Source: Channa striata
Taxonomy: Eukaryota > Chordata > Actinopteri > Anabantiformes > Channidae
Assembly (NCBI GenBank): GCA_033026295.1
Contig: CM065168.1
Span: 25,149,306-25,213,305, forward strand
Direction: 5' to 3'
DNA length: 64,000 nucleotides
Numbering within the stretch: position 1 is the stretch's first letter; each line of letters opens with the position of its first letter. The position numbers and the translations under genes are program-made. Shown here piece after piece: positions 49,160-58,260 of the stretch. Below the pieces are notes generated by a model. The model was not told where the DNA came from. It ran no database searches and was given only the letters and a program-made list of their open reading frames with translations.

Positions 49160-50120
49160 CCAAAGGCTTGTTGGACTTGCTATCACTTCACCTTTGTTCT
49201 TCTGTTTGTCCTACCACTACTATATCAGGATGGTTGGCCATTACCACAAGATCTTAGCTGGGTCATTCCAATCCCCGGAGGTTTATCCTATTTTGGAATT
49301 GGAACTTTCAGCTTGTACTTGGCACAGGTGTTTCTGTTCACTATGCCACGTTTTGTGCCTCTGGACTGTCTTTCAGTCCAGCTTTGTCCAGCCACTGGTA
49401 GGATTTTTCGATATCAGCCACTTCTATCTGCCAGGGGGTACATACATTGCAGAGGTTTGTTCTTCCATCAAAGGGTTCCAGCCCTTACTTCACTTCCCTC
49501 TCCCTTTTACCATACTTTTACACTTATCCAGTCCAACAGCAAGGACATTCTGATGTCCTGGCTATTTATCCTAGTTGAATGGATCATTAAGTCAACATCT
49601 CGTTAACTCCTGGCATTCAGCTTGATGTCATCCATGCAGAGGAGATGGCTGATGGTTGCTGCATGCTGTAGTCTGTATCTGTAACCAATCTTCGGGATTG
49701 TCTGGCTGAAGGGGTTCAGGCCTATGCAAAACAGCAGAAGGGACAGAGCAACTATAAATACCACACTTGACATGTGCCATTGTCTTAAAGTTGGCCTCAA
49801 GTGTCATTTTCCACATCTTCATTGGGTTCTCGATGAAGGTTCTTCATCAACAGTAGGGATGAATTATTTCAGAGACTGGGGCTGTCCAGCTCTTACTATA
49901 CTTGGGACTCTATCTTGTATGTCTGCCACTGTGATGGTTACTAGATCTTGTTCAGAAACGTTTATTTGGTCTGTTCTCAGGTCCATTAGTCACTAGGTAT
50001 TGTTGTTATGTGATGCTTCCTTCCCCCATCTGTTTTATCCAGAATTGTTCAGTCACCGGCCTTGGTGGGTCAGCTCTCATGTTATTAATACCTTGCTACT
50101 GAGCACACTTTGGATTGCTC
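49160..50120 (-). mobile_element. Old, internally deleted copy of the endonuclease-LINE
   Basis: The sequence is collinear with the nearly complete copy but with gaps. 49165-49255 matches the endonuclease region (about 51600-51715), 49360-49455 matches about 51991-52100, 49515-49840 matches about 52650-52975, and 49850-50120 matches about 53445-53690. The missing pieces remove most of the zinc-knuckle region, about 520 bases after the RT core, and the RT N-terminus. The catalytic box reads CMDD (minus strand, near 49630-49660) in place of YMDD. It is a dead relic, clearly older than the neighbour. The 138-codon plus-strand frame across it is antisense and meaningless. Confidence 0.85.
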
Positions 50121-50875
50121 TAAAAAAACAAGCAGAAAAGAAACTTTACAGGGAAAAAAAAAGAAGAAAAAGAAACTTCTTTTTTTAGAACAGAAGAAGA
50201 TTATTGCATGTGTATTAGTTCATTGGCTTTTGATTCCAATTCTGACTCGACATTTTAGAATATTAGATTTTGTTTTTCATTTGAGCCACGAGTGTGCTGG
50301 ATTTCTTTATGTTATTATTATTTCGTTGACACGTTCAAACTTTAATCAAACATCAGTACAAATGGCCCTGCATTGTTAAATGCAGAAATCAGTTCATTTT
50401 TGAGGTATGGGGCATGTCCAAACTTTAAAATGTAGCTAGTTTTGTCCTTTCCACGGGTGAAAGATTTGTCCACGGTCACTGCAGGTGTAGCTTTGGTGTT
50501 TGTTGTTGTTTGCGGTACATGCTGAAGATGTTACGATATTGGTCACGGAAAGGTAACTAAGTTATCCTGTGTTACAGCTTACAGTTGATTTGTGGCTGTC
50601 TGACTGCAAATGAGGTTTCATGGAGTTAACACCCATTTTACTGAGCTTTTATTTTTTTAAACAAACACTGCAAAATCACTCTCCATTTTGATCGTCATAG
50701 GGCTGCAAGTATTTTTCTCCTTTGGATAACTGCTAGACGATAGATGAATGTAAGATTTTTTTATGAAAACGACTGAAAAAATTAATAATGCTACTGAATG
50801 AAATTTAATGCTTTTAATACCATTTTAGACCTTAATTTTCACAAAATTACATATATTTTAATGCTTTTTAACACT
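50121..50875. mobile_element. ~755-bp insert splitting the old LINE copy
   Basis: LINE similarity stops at 'TTTGGATTGCTC' (about 50120) and resumes near 50875-50893 at the adjoining LINE position, losing at most about 30 bases. The insert is AT-rich. It starts with a purine-rich AAAGAAG tract, and its right part ('AATGCTTTTAATACCATTTT', 'TTTAATGCTTTTTAA') resembles the ends of some fish hAT elements. I could not find matching terminal repeats or a target duplication, so the class is open. The 89-codon frame within it has no features. Confidence 0.5.
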
Positions 50876-51020
50876 GTGCAGATATCCTGTACTGAATTCA
50901 ACTTCTCCAGTGTATCTTCAGCTGGGTAGCCAAGGAGCCTTTGCACGGCAGTCTCCAAGGCCTCAGGTATAGACAGTTTGTTGTCCCAATAAGTAGGCCT
51001 TTCTTCATCACACCTTTCTG
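50876..51020 (-). mobile_element. Old LINE copy, N-terminal piece beyond the insert
   Basis: Minus-strand translation contains LSIPEALETAVQRL, matching LSIPEALETAKQRL of the nearly complete copy (about 53730-53850). The collinearity with 50120 shows the two pieces were one element before the insertion. Confidence 0.8.
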
Positions 51021-51035
51021 TAAACACAGAAGAAC

Positions 51036-51130
51036 AGCACTCTTCTGGACAGAGGTCTCAGATGTTGTTTCTGGAATCTGCTAGAGCCACTCTCCTAGTT
51101 TGGGTGTTAATGCCCCCGGTGTTCAATCAC
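51036..51130 (-). mobile_element. Extra 3'-end fragment of the same LINE family
   Basis: It matches 51395-51500 of the nearly complete copy ('CTCTTCTGGACAGAGGTCTC', 'GAGCCACTCTCCTAGTTTGG'), the C-terminal part of the endonuclease domain. It abuts the N-terminal piece at 50876-51020. In sense order a C-terminus therefore precedes an N-terminus, as in two head-to-tail copies joined by a deletion. Confidence 0.75.
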
Positions 51131-51233
51131 CACAGGTGATGGTAGGTCTTGCAGTCTTGCTTTTTGCTTTGTACACTTCTTTTTTTTACTTTTACTGTGT
51201 ACACATACACAGTATATACACACACTATACACA

Positions 51234-51272
51234 GTATATGTGTGTGTGCGTGTATATATATATATATATATA
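51234..51272. repeat. Compound microsatellite, left arm of inverted flank
   Basis: GTATATGTGTGTGTGCGTGT (51234-51253) leads into (TA)10. The 20-mer is the exact reverse complement of 54654-54673 on the other side of the LINE. Confidence 0.95.
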
Positions 51273-51285
51273 AAAATTCCCCACT

Positions 51286-51305
51286 CGCCCCTTCTCTTTG
51301 GGGCG
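51286..51305 (-). promoter_or_regulatory. 3' UTR stem-loop of the LINE
   Basis: CGCCCC and GGGGCG form a perfect 6-bp stem around an 8-base loop, 13 bases before the (TA)n tail on the sense strand. Known R2-type LINE enzymes recognise folded 3' UTR RNA to start target-primed synthesis. That this stem does so here is inference. Confidence 0.6.
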
Positions 51306-51335
51306 GTCTTACTTCTTCCTTCAAGCTCGGGTCCT

Positions 51336-51590
51336 CTACCAGAGGCCTGGGAGCTTGAGGGTCCTGCGCAGTATCTTAGCTGTTCCTAGGACTGCGCTCT
51401 TCTGGACAGAGATCTCAGATGTTGTTCCTGGGATCTGCTGGAGCCACTCTCCCAGTTTGGGGGTCACAGCCCCCAGGGTTCCTATCACCACGGGCACCAC
51501 TTGTGCCTTCACCTTCCACATCTTTTCTATCTCCTCTTTCAGCCCTTGGTATTTCTCAAGTTTCTCGTGTTCCTTCTTCCTGATGTTGCT
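51336..51590 (-). pseudogene. LINE ORF segment 5: C-terminal region
   Basis: After the last frameshift the frame runs from an EHEKLEKYQGLK-like, lysine- and glutamate-rich segment through MWKVKAQVVPVVIGTLGAV to the terminal KLPGLW and a TAG stop. The VVPVVIGTLGAV strand and the following helix complete the restriction-enzyme-like fold. The end of the protein is intact, so the element is complete at its 3' side. Confidence 0.85.
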
Positions 51591-51889
51591 ATCGCCGGGA
51601 TTGCTACATCTATCACTACAGCCTTGTTGTCCTGTTTGTCCACAACTACTATGTCCGGTTGGTTGGCCATTACCAGTTTGTCAGTCTGTATCTGGAAGTC
51701 CCACAGGATCTTAGCTCTGTCATTCTTAACCACCTTTGGAGGTGTGTCCCATCGTGACTTCGGGACTTCCAGTCCGTGCTCGGCACAGATGTTCCTGTGT
51801 ACTATGCCAGCCACTTGGTTATGGCGTTCCATGTATGCCCTGCCTGCTAGCATCTTGCACCCCGCTGTTATGTGCTGGATTGTCTCAGG
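51591..51889 (-). pseudogene. LINE ORF segment 4: zinc knuckle end and endonuclease core
   Basis: The second half of the CX2CX8HX4C knuckle (H at 51872-51874, C at 51857-51859) is followed by KILWDFQIQTDK and the catalytic pair P-D (51653-51658) and D (51608-51610, in IDVAIP). The order PD-(14 residues)-D with hydrophobic strands around it is the PD-(D/E)XK nuclease signature used by R2/R4-group LINEs to nick the target. All recognisable catalytic residues are present. The frame is entered by a missing C near 51889 and left by a missing base near 51591. Confidence 0.88.
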
Positions 51890-53333
51890 GCATTTTTGCA
51901 CAGCCTGCACCTGGGGTCTTGCCTGGTATGGTAGATCCCAGCCTCTATTGATCTTGTACTCAGAGCCTGCTCCTGTGCTGCTAGGATTAGTGCCTCTGTG
52001 CTGTCTTTCAGTCCAGCTTTGTCCAGCCACTGGTAGGATTTTTCAATGTCAGCCACTTCTTCTATCTGCTGGTGATACATACCGTGCAGGGGTTTGTCCT
52101 TCCATGATGGATCCTGCTCTTCCTGTCCTTGCTCCTCCTCTGGTTTCTGCTGCCTGAGGTATTCACTAAGCACGTCATCACTTGGGGCCATCTTCCTGAT
52201 GTATACACGGAGCTTAGTTGTTTCATCCTGGATAGTGGCTCTGACGCTCACTAGTCCTCGGCCTCCTTCCTTGCGCTTAGCGTACAGTCTCAGGGTGCTG
52301 GATTTGGGGTGAAACCCTCCATGCATTGTAAGGAGCTTCCTTGTCTTGATGTCAGTGGCTTCCATCTCCTCCTTTGGCCAGCTTATTATGCCAGCTGGGT
52401 ACCTGATGACCGGGAGGGCGTAGGTGTTGATCGCCCGGACCTTGTTCTTCCCATTCAGCTGACTTCTCAGGACTTGCCTTACTCTCTGGAGGTACTTGGT
52501 GGTCGCTGCTTTCCTTGCGGCCTCTTCGTGGTTACCATTTGCCTGCGGGATCCCAAGGTACTTGTAGCTGTCTTCCACATCTGCTATCTTGCCTTCTGGT
52601 AGTACAATCCCCTCAGTTCTGACTACTTTTCCTCTCCTCGCAACCATCCGGCCACACTTGTCCAGTCCGAATGACATTCCGATGTCTTGGCTGTATATCC
52701 TGGTGGTATGTATCAGTGAGTCGATGTCTCGTTCGCTTCTGGCATACAGCTTGATGTCATCCATGTAGAGGAGGTGGCTGATGGTTGCTCCATTGCGTAG
52801 TCGATATCCGTAACCGCTCTTGGCGATGATCTGGCTGAGGGGTTCAGGCCTATGCAGAACAGCAGCGGGGACAGGGCATCTCCTTGGTATATGCCGCACT
52901 TGATGTTGACTTGGGCAATTGGCTGGAAGTTGGCCTCTAGTGTTGTTTTCCACCTTCCCATTGAGTTCTGGATGAAGGCTCTTAGAGTCCTGTTGATCTT
53001 GTACAGTTCTAAGCATTCCATGATCCATGTGTGCGGCATCGAGTCGTAGGGCTTTCTTGTAGTCAATCCAGGCAGTGCACAGGTTGGTATGTCTGGTCTT
53101 GCAGTCTCGGGTGACCGCTTTATCTACCAGGAGCTGGTGCTTGGCTCCTCTGGTGTTACTACCAATTCCTTTCTGTGCTTTGCTCATGTATTGATCCACG
53201 TGCCTGGTCATCTTAGCCGCTATGATGCCCGACAGGAGCTTCCATGTTGTGCAGAGGCAGGTTATTGGGCGGTAGTTGGATGGGACTGCTCCCTTCTGGG
53301 GGTCCTTCACGATCAGTACTGTTCGTCCCTTCC
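51889..53333 (-). pseudogene. LINE ORF segment 3: reverse transcriptase
   Basis: It begins VKDPQKGAVPSNYRPITCL, the RT motif region NYRPI. The WIDYKKA palm motif follows, then between about 53050 and 52838 the sense continues in a second frame (DSMPHTWIMECLELYKINRT, later QGDALSPLLFCIGLNP). It returns to the first frame for the catalytic YMDDIKLYA (52756-52767), the thumb GGFHPKSSTLRLY, and the first knuckle cysteines CRLC (51898-51909). Two compensating single-C indels (CCC for CC near 53050, CCCC for CCCCC near 52838) explain the out-of-frame middle. The catalytic aspartates are intact. The 480-codon frame continuous across this segment is therefore partly nonsense. Confidence 0.88.
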
Positions 53334-53730
53334 GTTAGCCATTCAGGGTGGGTTCCATCCACTATTAGCGTGTTCATTTGTGCCGCCAGTCGCTCATGAA
53401 GGGAAGTTAGCTTCTTTAGCCAGTAGGCATGGATCATGTCAGGCCCTGGTGCTGTCCAGTTCTTCATGCCTGAGGCCCTCTCTTGGATGTCTGCCATTGT
53501 GATGGTTACTGGATCTTGTTCAGGAAGGTTGCTGTGGTCTGCTCTCAAGTCCACCAGCCATTGGGCATTGCTGTTATGTGTTGCCTCCTTCTCCCATATG
53601 TTCTTCCAGTATTCTTCAGTCTCCAGCCTTGGCGGGTCTGCTCTGTTATTACCCTGCCACTGTGAGTACACCTTGGATGGCTCAGTGGAGAACATCCTGT
53701 TTATTCTCCTGGTATCAACTTCTCGGTGTG
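53334..53730 (-). pseudogene. LINE ORF segment 2: linker to RT
   Basis: The frame reads INRMFSTEPSKVYSQWQGNN, EEYWKNIWEKEATHN and WTAPGPDMIHAYWLKKL. W-APGPD is the conserved motif 0 that precedes the fingers of LINE reverse transcriptases. The segment is reached by one extra C near 53730 and left by one extra G (GGG for GG) near 53333. Confidence 0.85.
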
Positions 53731-54600
53731 TATCTCTTCAGCCGGGTAGCCAGGGCTGTGAGCCTTTGTTTGGCAGTCTCAAGGGCCTCAGGTATGGACA
53801 GGTTGTTGTATTTCTCAGGCAGGTTGTACTTCTTCATCATGCCTTTCTGTAATTCCGATAGTTGGCTAACTTCTCTCCGTGTTGCCTTGATCTTAGCCTC
53901 CAACCTCCGTTTCCATGGAGGATAGTGCACCTTATTTGTGCTTGTGTTGATCTTATAGCCAAGCACCTCAAGGATCACAGTTGCTGTGCTGTATATCAGC
54001 TGGTTGGTCTCAGTGATGGTCGTAGTTGGGATTGTCTGTAGTGCTGCATTAACATCCTCTAGGAGACTTTCAGAAGGTACTTCACGTATTCTTGGTAACC
54101 GGCCACGGGGGTGCCAAGAGTCCATCTTAGCCATGATTTTCAATGTCAGGTCAGCTGCTCTTGCATTAAGCTCTGTTGTTGTTATTGGGGCTTGGAACCC
54201 GATCTCCGATTGTGGGGATGATGATGATGATGATATCTCCCCTCTGACCTGTCGTCCTGGCTCCCCCTTGCCGTAGCATTTGTGTTGTACCTCATCAATC
54301 TCTAGTTGTGATAGCAGGTGTTTCTTACGGATATTAGAGCACTGAGCTACTAGCTGTTTCGGTGTTAGTCTAGATGTTGGGTTTCGAAGCGTCCATAGAT
54401 CCCACATCCTCCGCATGTAACCCCTCTCGCTAGGGTTACTTGAGTAGTAGCATTCCATTAGTTCCCTGTTCTCATCTCTAGTCCATGAATGCCTTGTTCT
54501 TGTTCCAGTAGCCCACTTCTCATCAGGTTGCCCTGGTTCCTCGACACCTGACGCGGACCTTGTTAACCCGGGCGACGTCCGAGCCGGTCTGACTCTAGTA
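53731..54600 (-). pseudogene. LINE ORF segment 1: Myb-like N-terminus
   Basis: It runs from TRVRPARTSPGLTRSASG through RHSWTRDENRELMECYYSS ... MRRMWDLW ... QLVAQCSNIRKK to the LSIPEALETAKQRL helix. W-spaced helices ending QLV-Q---I-KK resemble a Myb/SANT-like DNA-binding fold at about 54288-54491, a usual N-terminal module of site-recognising LINEs. No start codon is visible between the microsatellite and the domain. The Met that opens the long frame lies in the TG/TA repeat outside the element, so the true start is lost or non-standard. A (GAT)n run at 54217-54234 encodes part of a serine-rich linker (SSSSS). Confidence 0.75.
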
Positions 54601-54601
<1 letters not shown>

Positions 54602-54646
<45 letters not shown>

Positions 54647-54673
54647 CACACACACACGCACACACACATATAC
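54602..54673. repeat. (TA)20 plus CA microsatellite, right arm of inverted flank
   Basis: (TA)20 at 54602-54641, AAA, then a CA run with the interruption ACACGCACACACACATATAC at 54654-54673. That 20-mer exactly inverts 51234-51253. Confidence 0.95.
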
Positions 54674-55580
54674 ACACTACTACTGCAGCTGAGGAGAAAG
54701 GCTTTAGCTGATCTCTATGTAAAAAAAAAAAACAAAGCTCCGCTCTGCCTCAGGCTGAAAGCAATGATCAATGTATGGGAAAATTGCCAATCTCTCAGGT
54801 TCTCATACACCAGTTGAGATACAGGCAAAAAAAAAAAAACTTTTCTAAATGATTTTGTAGCTATTGTAATAAGGTGTAATAAGGCCATGCTAATACTAAT
54901 AGCAAGGAGTTCATTGGAAATATTTTACAAAAAGTGCTGATCTACTCTGAAAATAAGAATTCAAAACAGAAAGATGTAGTTCCCTCAGAGCTCACTGGCT
55001 TCATGCTTTTCATGACACACCATCACATAATATACATATGGCTTGATACAGAAATGCCCTTTGTCATTGGGGTTATTTGTCATTCAGGTATCCTGAAACA
55101 AATAGTATTCCAACATCTGTTGCCACCTGGACACACAGAATAACACACTTGAAAGCACCATTAAGAAAATCAATAGCTAGTCAGCAAGCTGTTGGGCCAT
55201 CTTCAGTGACGAACAGTTATGTCCTTAAACTCCCTCAAAGAACACGAGGAATAGCTTATTTTCAAAAGAAGCCCTCTCGTAACATTTTGTATTAGCTACA
55301 ATTATTGTATTCATTATTGACAGAGTTGAACACTCTGAAGCAGGTCACCATTTCATTTTGTATACATGTGAAACCCCTTTTTTTAAAGGCAAAAGCATGT
55401 ATCTAAAACTTACTGATGTTTCCTGTCACAGAGTGGATAATGGTACTCGAAAAGGCTCTGTTACAGTATGTTTTCCGTTCCTAGTCCCTCTCTTTTAATT
55501 GTTCAAGTGTATATGAAAAGGGACAGTTTAATCTTCTGTGGTGCTTTTTTGTCCACCCATCACCACTTGGCAAGACCCGC
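54674..55580. other. Unannotated stretch
   Basis: Two poly-A runs (54721-54732, 54827-54838). No gene recognised. Confidence 0.45.
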
Positions 55581-55622
55581 TTCAGCTGTCATTGGGTGAG
55601 AGGCCGGTTACACCCTGGACAG
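55581..55622 (-). repeat. Fragment of the 35.24-kb repeat family
   Basis: The plus-strand TTCAGCTGTCATTGGGTGAG and AGGCCGGTTACACCCTGGAC are the reverse complement of the 'GTCCAGGGTGTACCCCGCCT' and 'CTCGCCCAATGACAGCTG' part of the family. Confidence 0.65.
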
Positions 55623-57430
55623 CATGGGTCTTTTTTCTAAACAAGGAAATATGCAGTTATGGTATTGTATCAGTTATCATACTCCCATATTCCATAGTAG
55701 TAGTCACAATAAGTTGTCATGTCATCTAAAGCATATTACTATTGTCATCGTTAGCTTATTAGCTTTAAATGTTAGCATTATTGGTGTTTTCCAGTTTGTC
55801 ACTGCTTTTTTAGTGTTAAATACAATTAGATAAATATATTTATCTAATCTAAATATAACTAATAATCCAGCATTACTACTTTAAAAGGTTAAAATTACAC
55901 AGCTAAGCAGACATGGTGATCACCTCATTAAAAAATAAAAAAAATCCATCAAATAAAAATTGGTGGCACAAAAGCTGTGTTCTTGGCAATAGTCTCATTT
56001 GTTGACAATAATTAAACTAATGAGTTGAAATTAACATAGTAATGATTTGTTGATGTTAGAATGCAACATGCTGTACCTTAATTAATGTCTTAAATTAAAT
56101 CTGCCGATGTTGGCACCTGTTGTTAGTTACAAGCAGGTGCGCCACGGAAACAACTGTCCTGTCTCATTGTTCGTTTTATGAATAGGCATAGTGTTCCATG
56201 TTACACGTTTTATTCAAATTATAGTTACATCTTCGTATACATTTACTGGTGACAAAATTTACAGTGTTTAACATTATTCAGCATCACCTTCAGCCAATCA
56301 ATGTCAAGAGAAGAGCAGCCATGGAAGCAACAAAAAACATTAAATTACCACAGGAATATTGTAGTGAGGTTCAGAGAAAGGTGTCTTGAAACAAGACTGT
56401 ATATCAATAAATCAACCTGACCATCAGCTCATTGAGTGAAGCTAAAGGTTATACATTTTTACAAGCCTCATTTAGGGAAGAATTAGGAGACTGCCATTGT
56501 TGCTAACCACATTCTAACTAACACCATCCGCCAAACAGAGTCTCATGGACAATCTCTGGCCGTCCCCCAGCAGCAGAGAGAATAACACACCATGCCTGCA
56601 GGAAAATCCAATATGTTGTTCTGTTCCAAAAGTTCCACTGAAACTGAGCAAGTGAATGTGCTGGGATTACATTTCACACTCTACCAACCCAGATGGCCCC
56701 TAATCTCAAATTACAAACTTCTTCCAAGCAGATGAAGAAATAAAAATCCTGGACCTCAGAGTAATGATTTAAACTCTTCTTTAAACTACTTTCAAGAAAA
56801 AACAATTTCCAAGAAAAGAATATTAATGCAAAAAAAAAAAAGATCAATTATAGCATGAACATTTGGATGGCAACCAGCAAAAACAGAGCCCTTAAAGATG
56901 AATTACTATGTTTTTGTCTTTACGCCATATCTAAATAAGTGGTGAAAAGACACACTGTAGTTATAAAAGGGGGAAGAATCACTGTTTCATACGGAGAGAA
57001 AACATAGGTTTATTCACTTAATCCATGTAAAGAAAGAAGAGCAGCAAAGCAGAGCAGAAGTTCACAGGAAAGTGAACATGTCAACCAAATAATCCCCTCA
57101 GTTAGCTACAGTTTTTATTTTGAGGCCAGCTTTAGAGATAGATAGGGAATAACAAAACCAAATCAGAGCAAACTCTAGTATGGAATTAAAAAAGCTAACA
57201 AAAAAAGCTTTTAGCTGGTTTACTCATTGCACACAGAAGTGACTTGGCAGCAATAAATTCAATGTAGGTGGTGAACATATTGTGTCACCAACAGCAGCTG
57301 GGCGGTTGATAAAGGTCTAGTAAGGAACACATTGCAGCATTTGATTTCATATGGCTCTCTTGATGTGGAGCGGTTTCTGTGTCATCTGCCTGGGGCTAAT
57401 AAATAGAATGCATGGGGATCAATGTCGTAG
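55623..57430. other. Unannotated AT-rich stretch
   Basis: No gene or repeat family identified. Confidence 0.4.
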
Positions 57431-57454
57431 CTGCTGCTGCTGCTGCTGCTGCTG
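57431..57454. repeat. (CTG)8 trinucleotide repeat
   Basis: Eight perfect CTG units. The 89-codon frame across it translates them as a cysteine run with no other features, which argues against coding. Confidence 0.9.
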
Positions 57455-58079
57455 GCCAGCAGTGCAGCTCACTCTGCACCCTTACATATCTCAGAGGAGC
57501 ACACAAAAACTCTCTGGCAGAGTCAAATTTGTGATCGATTTACTTCTGAACATTACATGCAGAGATAGACAGAGAGAGGGGAGGAGGAGACGGCCGGAGG
57601 AGATGGAAGCTTATGTTTGATGGACTTAATTGAAAAAAAAAAAAGATTACAATGATAGTGTGAAAGGACTGATTCTATACATCACATAAATGTACAACCA
57701 GAAGGGTCATTCGAGGGGAAACACTCAGCGTCAGATCTAATTTGCCCACTCACTTTCTGCCACTTGGAGTGTGCTTGTGAAGTTAAAGTGATGGCAATCA
57801 ACAAATGAGCTCTTCATTGAAGTGTATATACTGTTGTAGTCAGAGTTATTTAACCCCTATTCTAACTTGGGTGTATTGGCAACATTTGCAAACTTGTAAA
57901 TTGCAAGTGTGAAGGTCACACGCACACATTCACACACCAATGGTGATGGCGGCCATGCAAGGTGCTCACCTGACCCACTGGGAGACGACTGCCTACAACC
58001 CAACTAATGTGACAACTGGTTCCTCTGAGTTTGACACAAAATGTGACTTTTACTGACTACTTGAGTCAAGTATTCAAAA
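57455..58079. other. Unannotated stretch
   Basis: No gene recognised. Confidence 0.4.
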
Positions 58080-58260
58080 CCTTCATGAAAAGTATCTTCA
58101 GTAGTTAGTAGAGCTCCGTTTTCCTGTTATGACCTGCTGCAAACATGATGCATAGCCAGACACCAGCTTCTGGCAGCGTTCCTGTGGAATCTTACAGCAT
58201 TCCTCCAGGACGGTGGTCTCCACACAGCTAATGACCCTCTAAAGTACATCCTCCAACTTT
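58080..58260 (+). repeat. Dispersed fish repeat fragment
   Basis: 'CTTCATGAAAAGTATCTTCA', 'TTATGACCTGCTGCAAACAT', 'CAGACACCAGCTTCTGGCAG' and 'CGTTCCTGTGGAATCTTACA' form a block I recognise as recurring in fish genomes, probably the interior of a DNA transposon. No ends are visible. Confidence 0.35.

Larger units (their letters stand above)
51274..54600 (-). mobile_element. Nearly complete LINE with restriction-enzyme-like endonuclease (R4/Rex6-like)
   Basis: A non-LTR retrotransposon of about 3.3 kb with a single ORF region: Myb-like domain (about 54288-54491), linker, reverse transcriptase with YMDD (52756-52767), CX2CX8HX4C knuckle, PD-D endonuclease, C-terminus ending KLPGLW at 51336-51353, and a short 3' UTR. 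An endonuclease placed C-terminal to the RT, with a zinc knuckle between, is diagnostic of the R2/R4 group of LINEs; fish members are called Rex6 or Dong-like. The clade name is my recollection, not a search result. Six single-base frameshifts (about 53730, 53333, 53050, 52838, 51889, 51591) interrupt the frame, yet no other premature stop occurs in about 1,088 codons. A 5' UTR is not evident, so the copy may be slightly 5'-truncated. Confidence 0.9.

Noticed and set aside
49137..49553. 138-codon plus-strand frame
   Set aside because: It is antisense to the decayed LINE copy.
51501..52157. 218-codon plus-strand open frame across the LINE
   Set aside because: It is antisense to the endonuclease and knuckle region, where the sense strand carries recognisable motifs. 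It is a shadow of coding sequence on the other strand.
54602..54677. Methionine and Ile-Tyr-rich start of the long minus-strand frame
   Set aside because: The residues come from the TG/TA microsatellite outside the LINE, so they are not part of the protein.
57351..57620. 89-codon frame with a cysteine run
   Set aside because: The cysteines are the translation of the (CTG)8 repeat; nothing else suggests coding.
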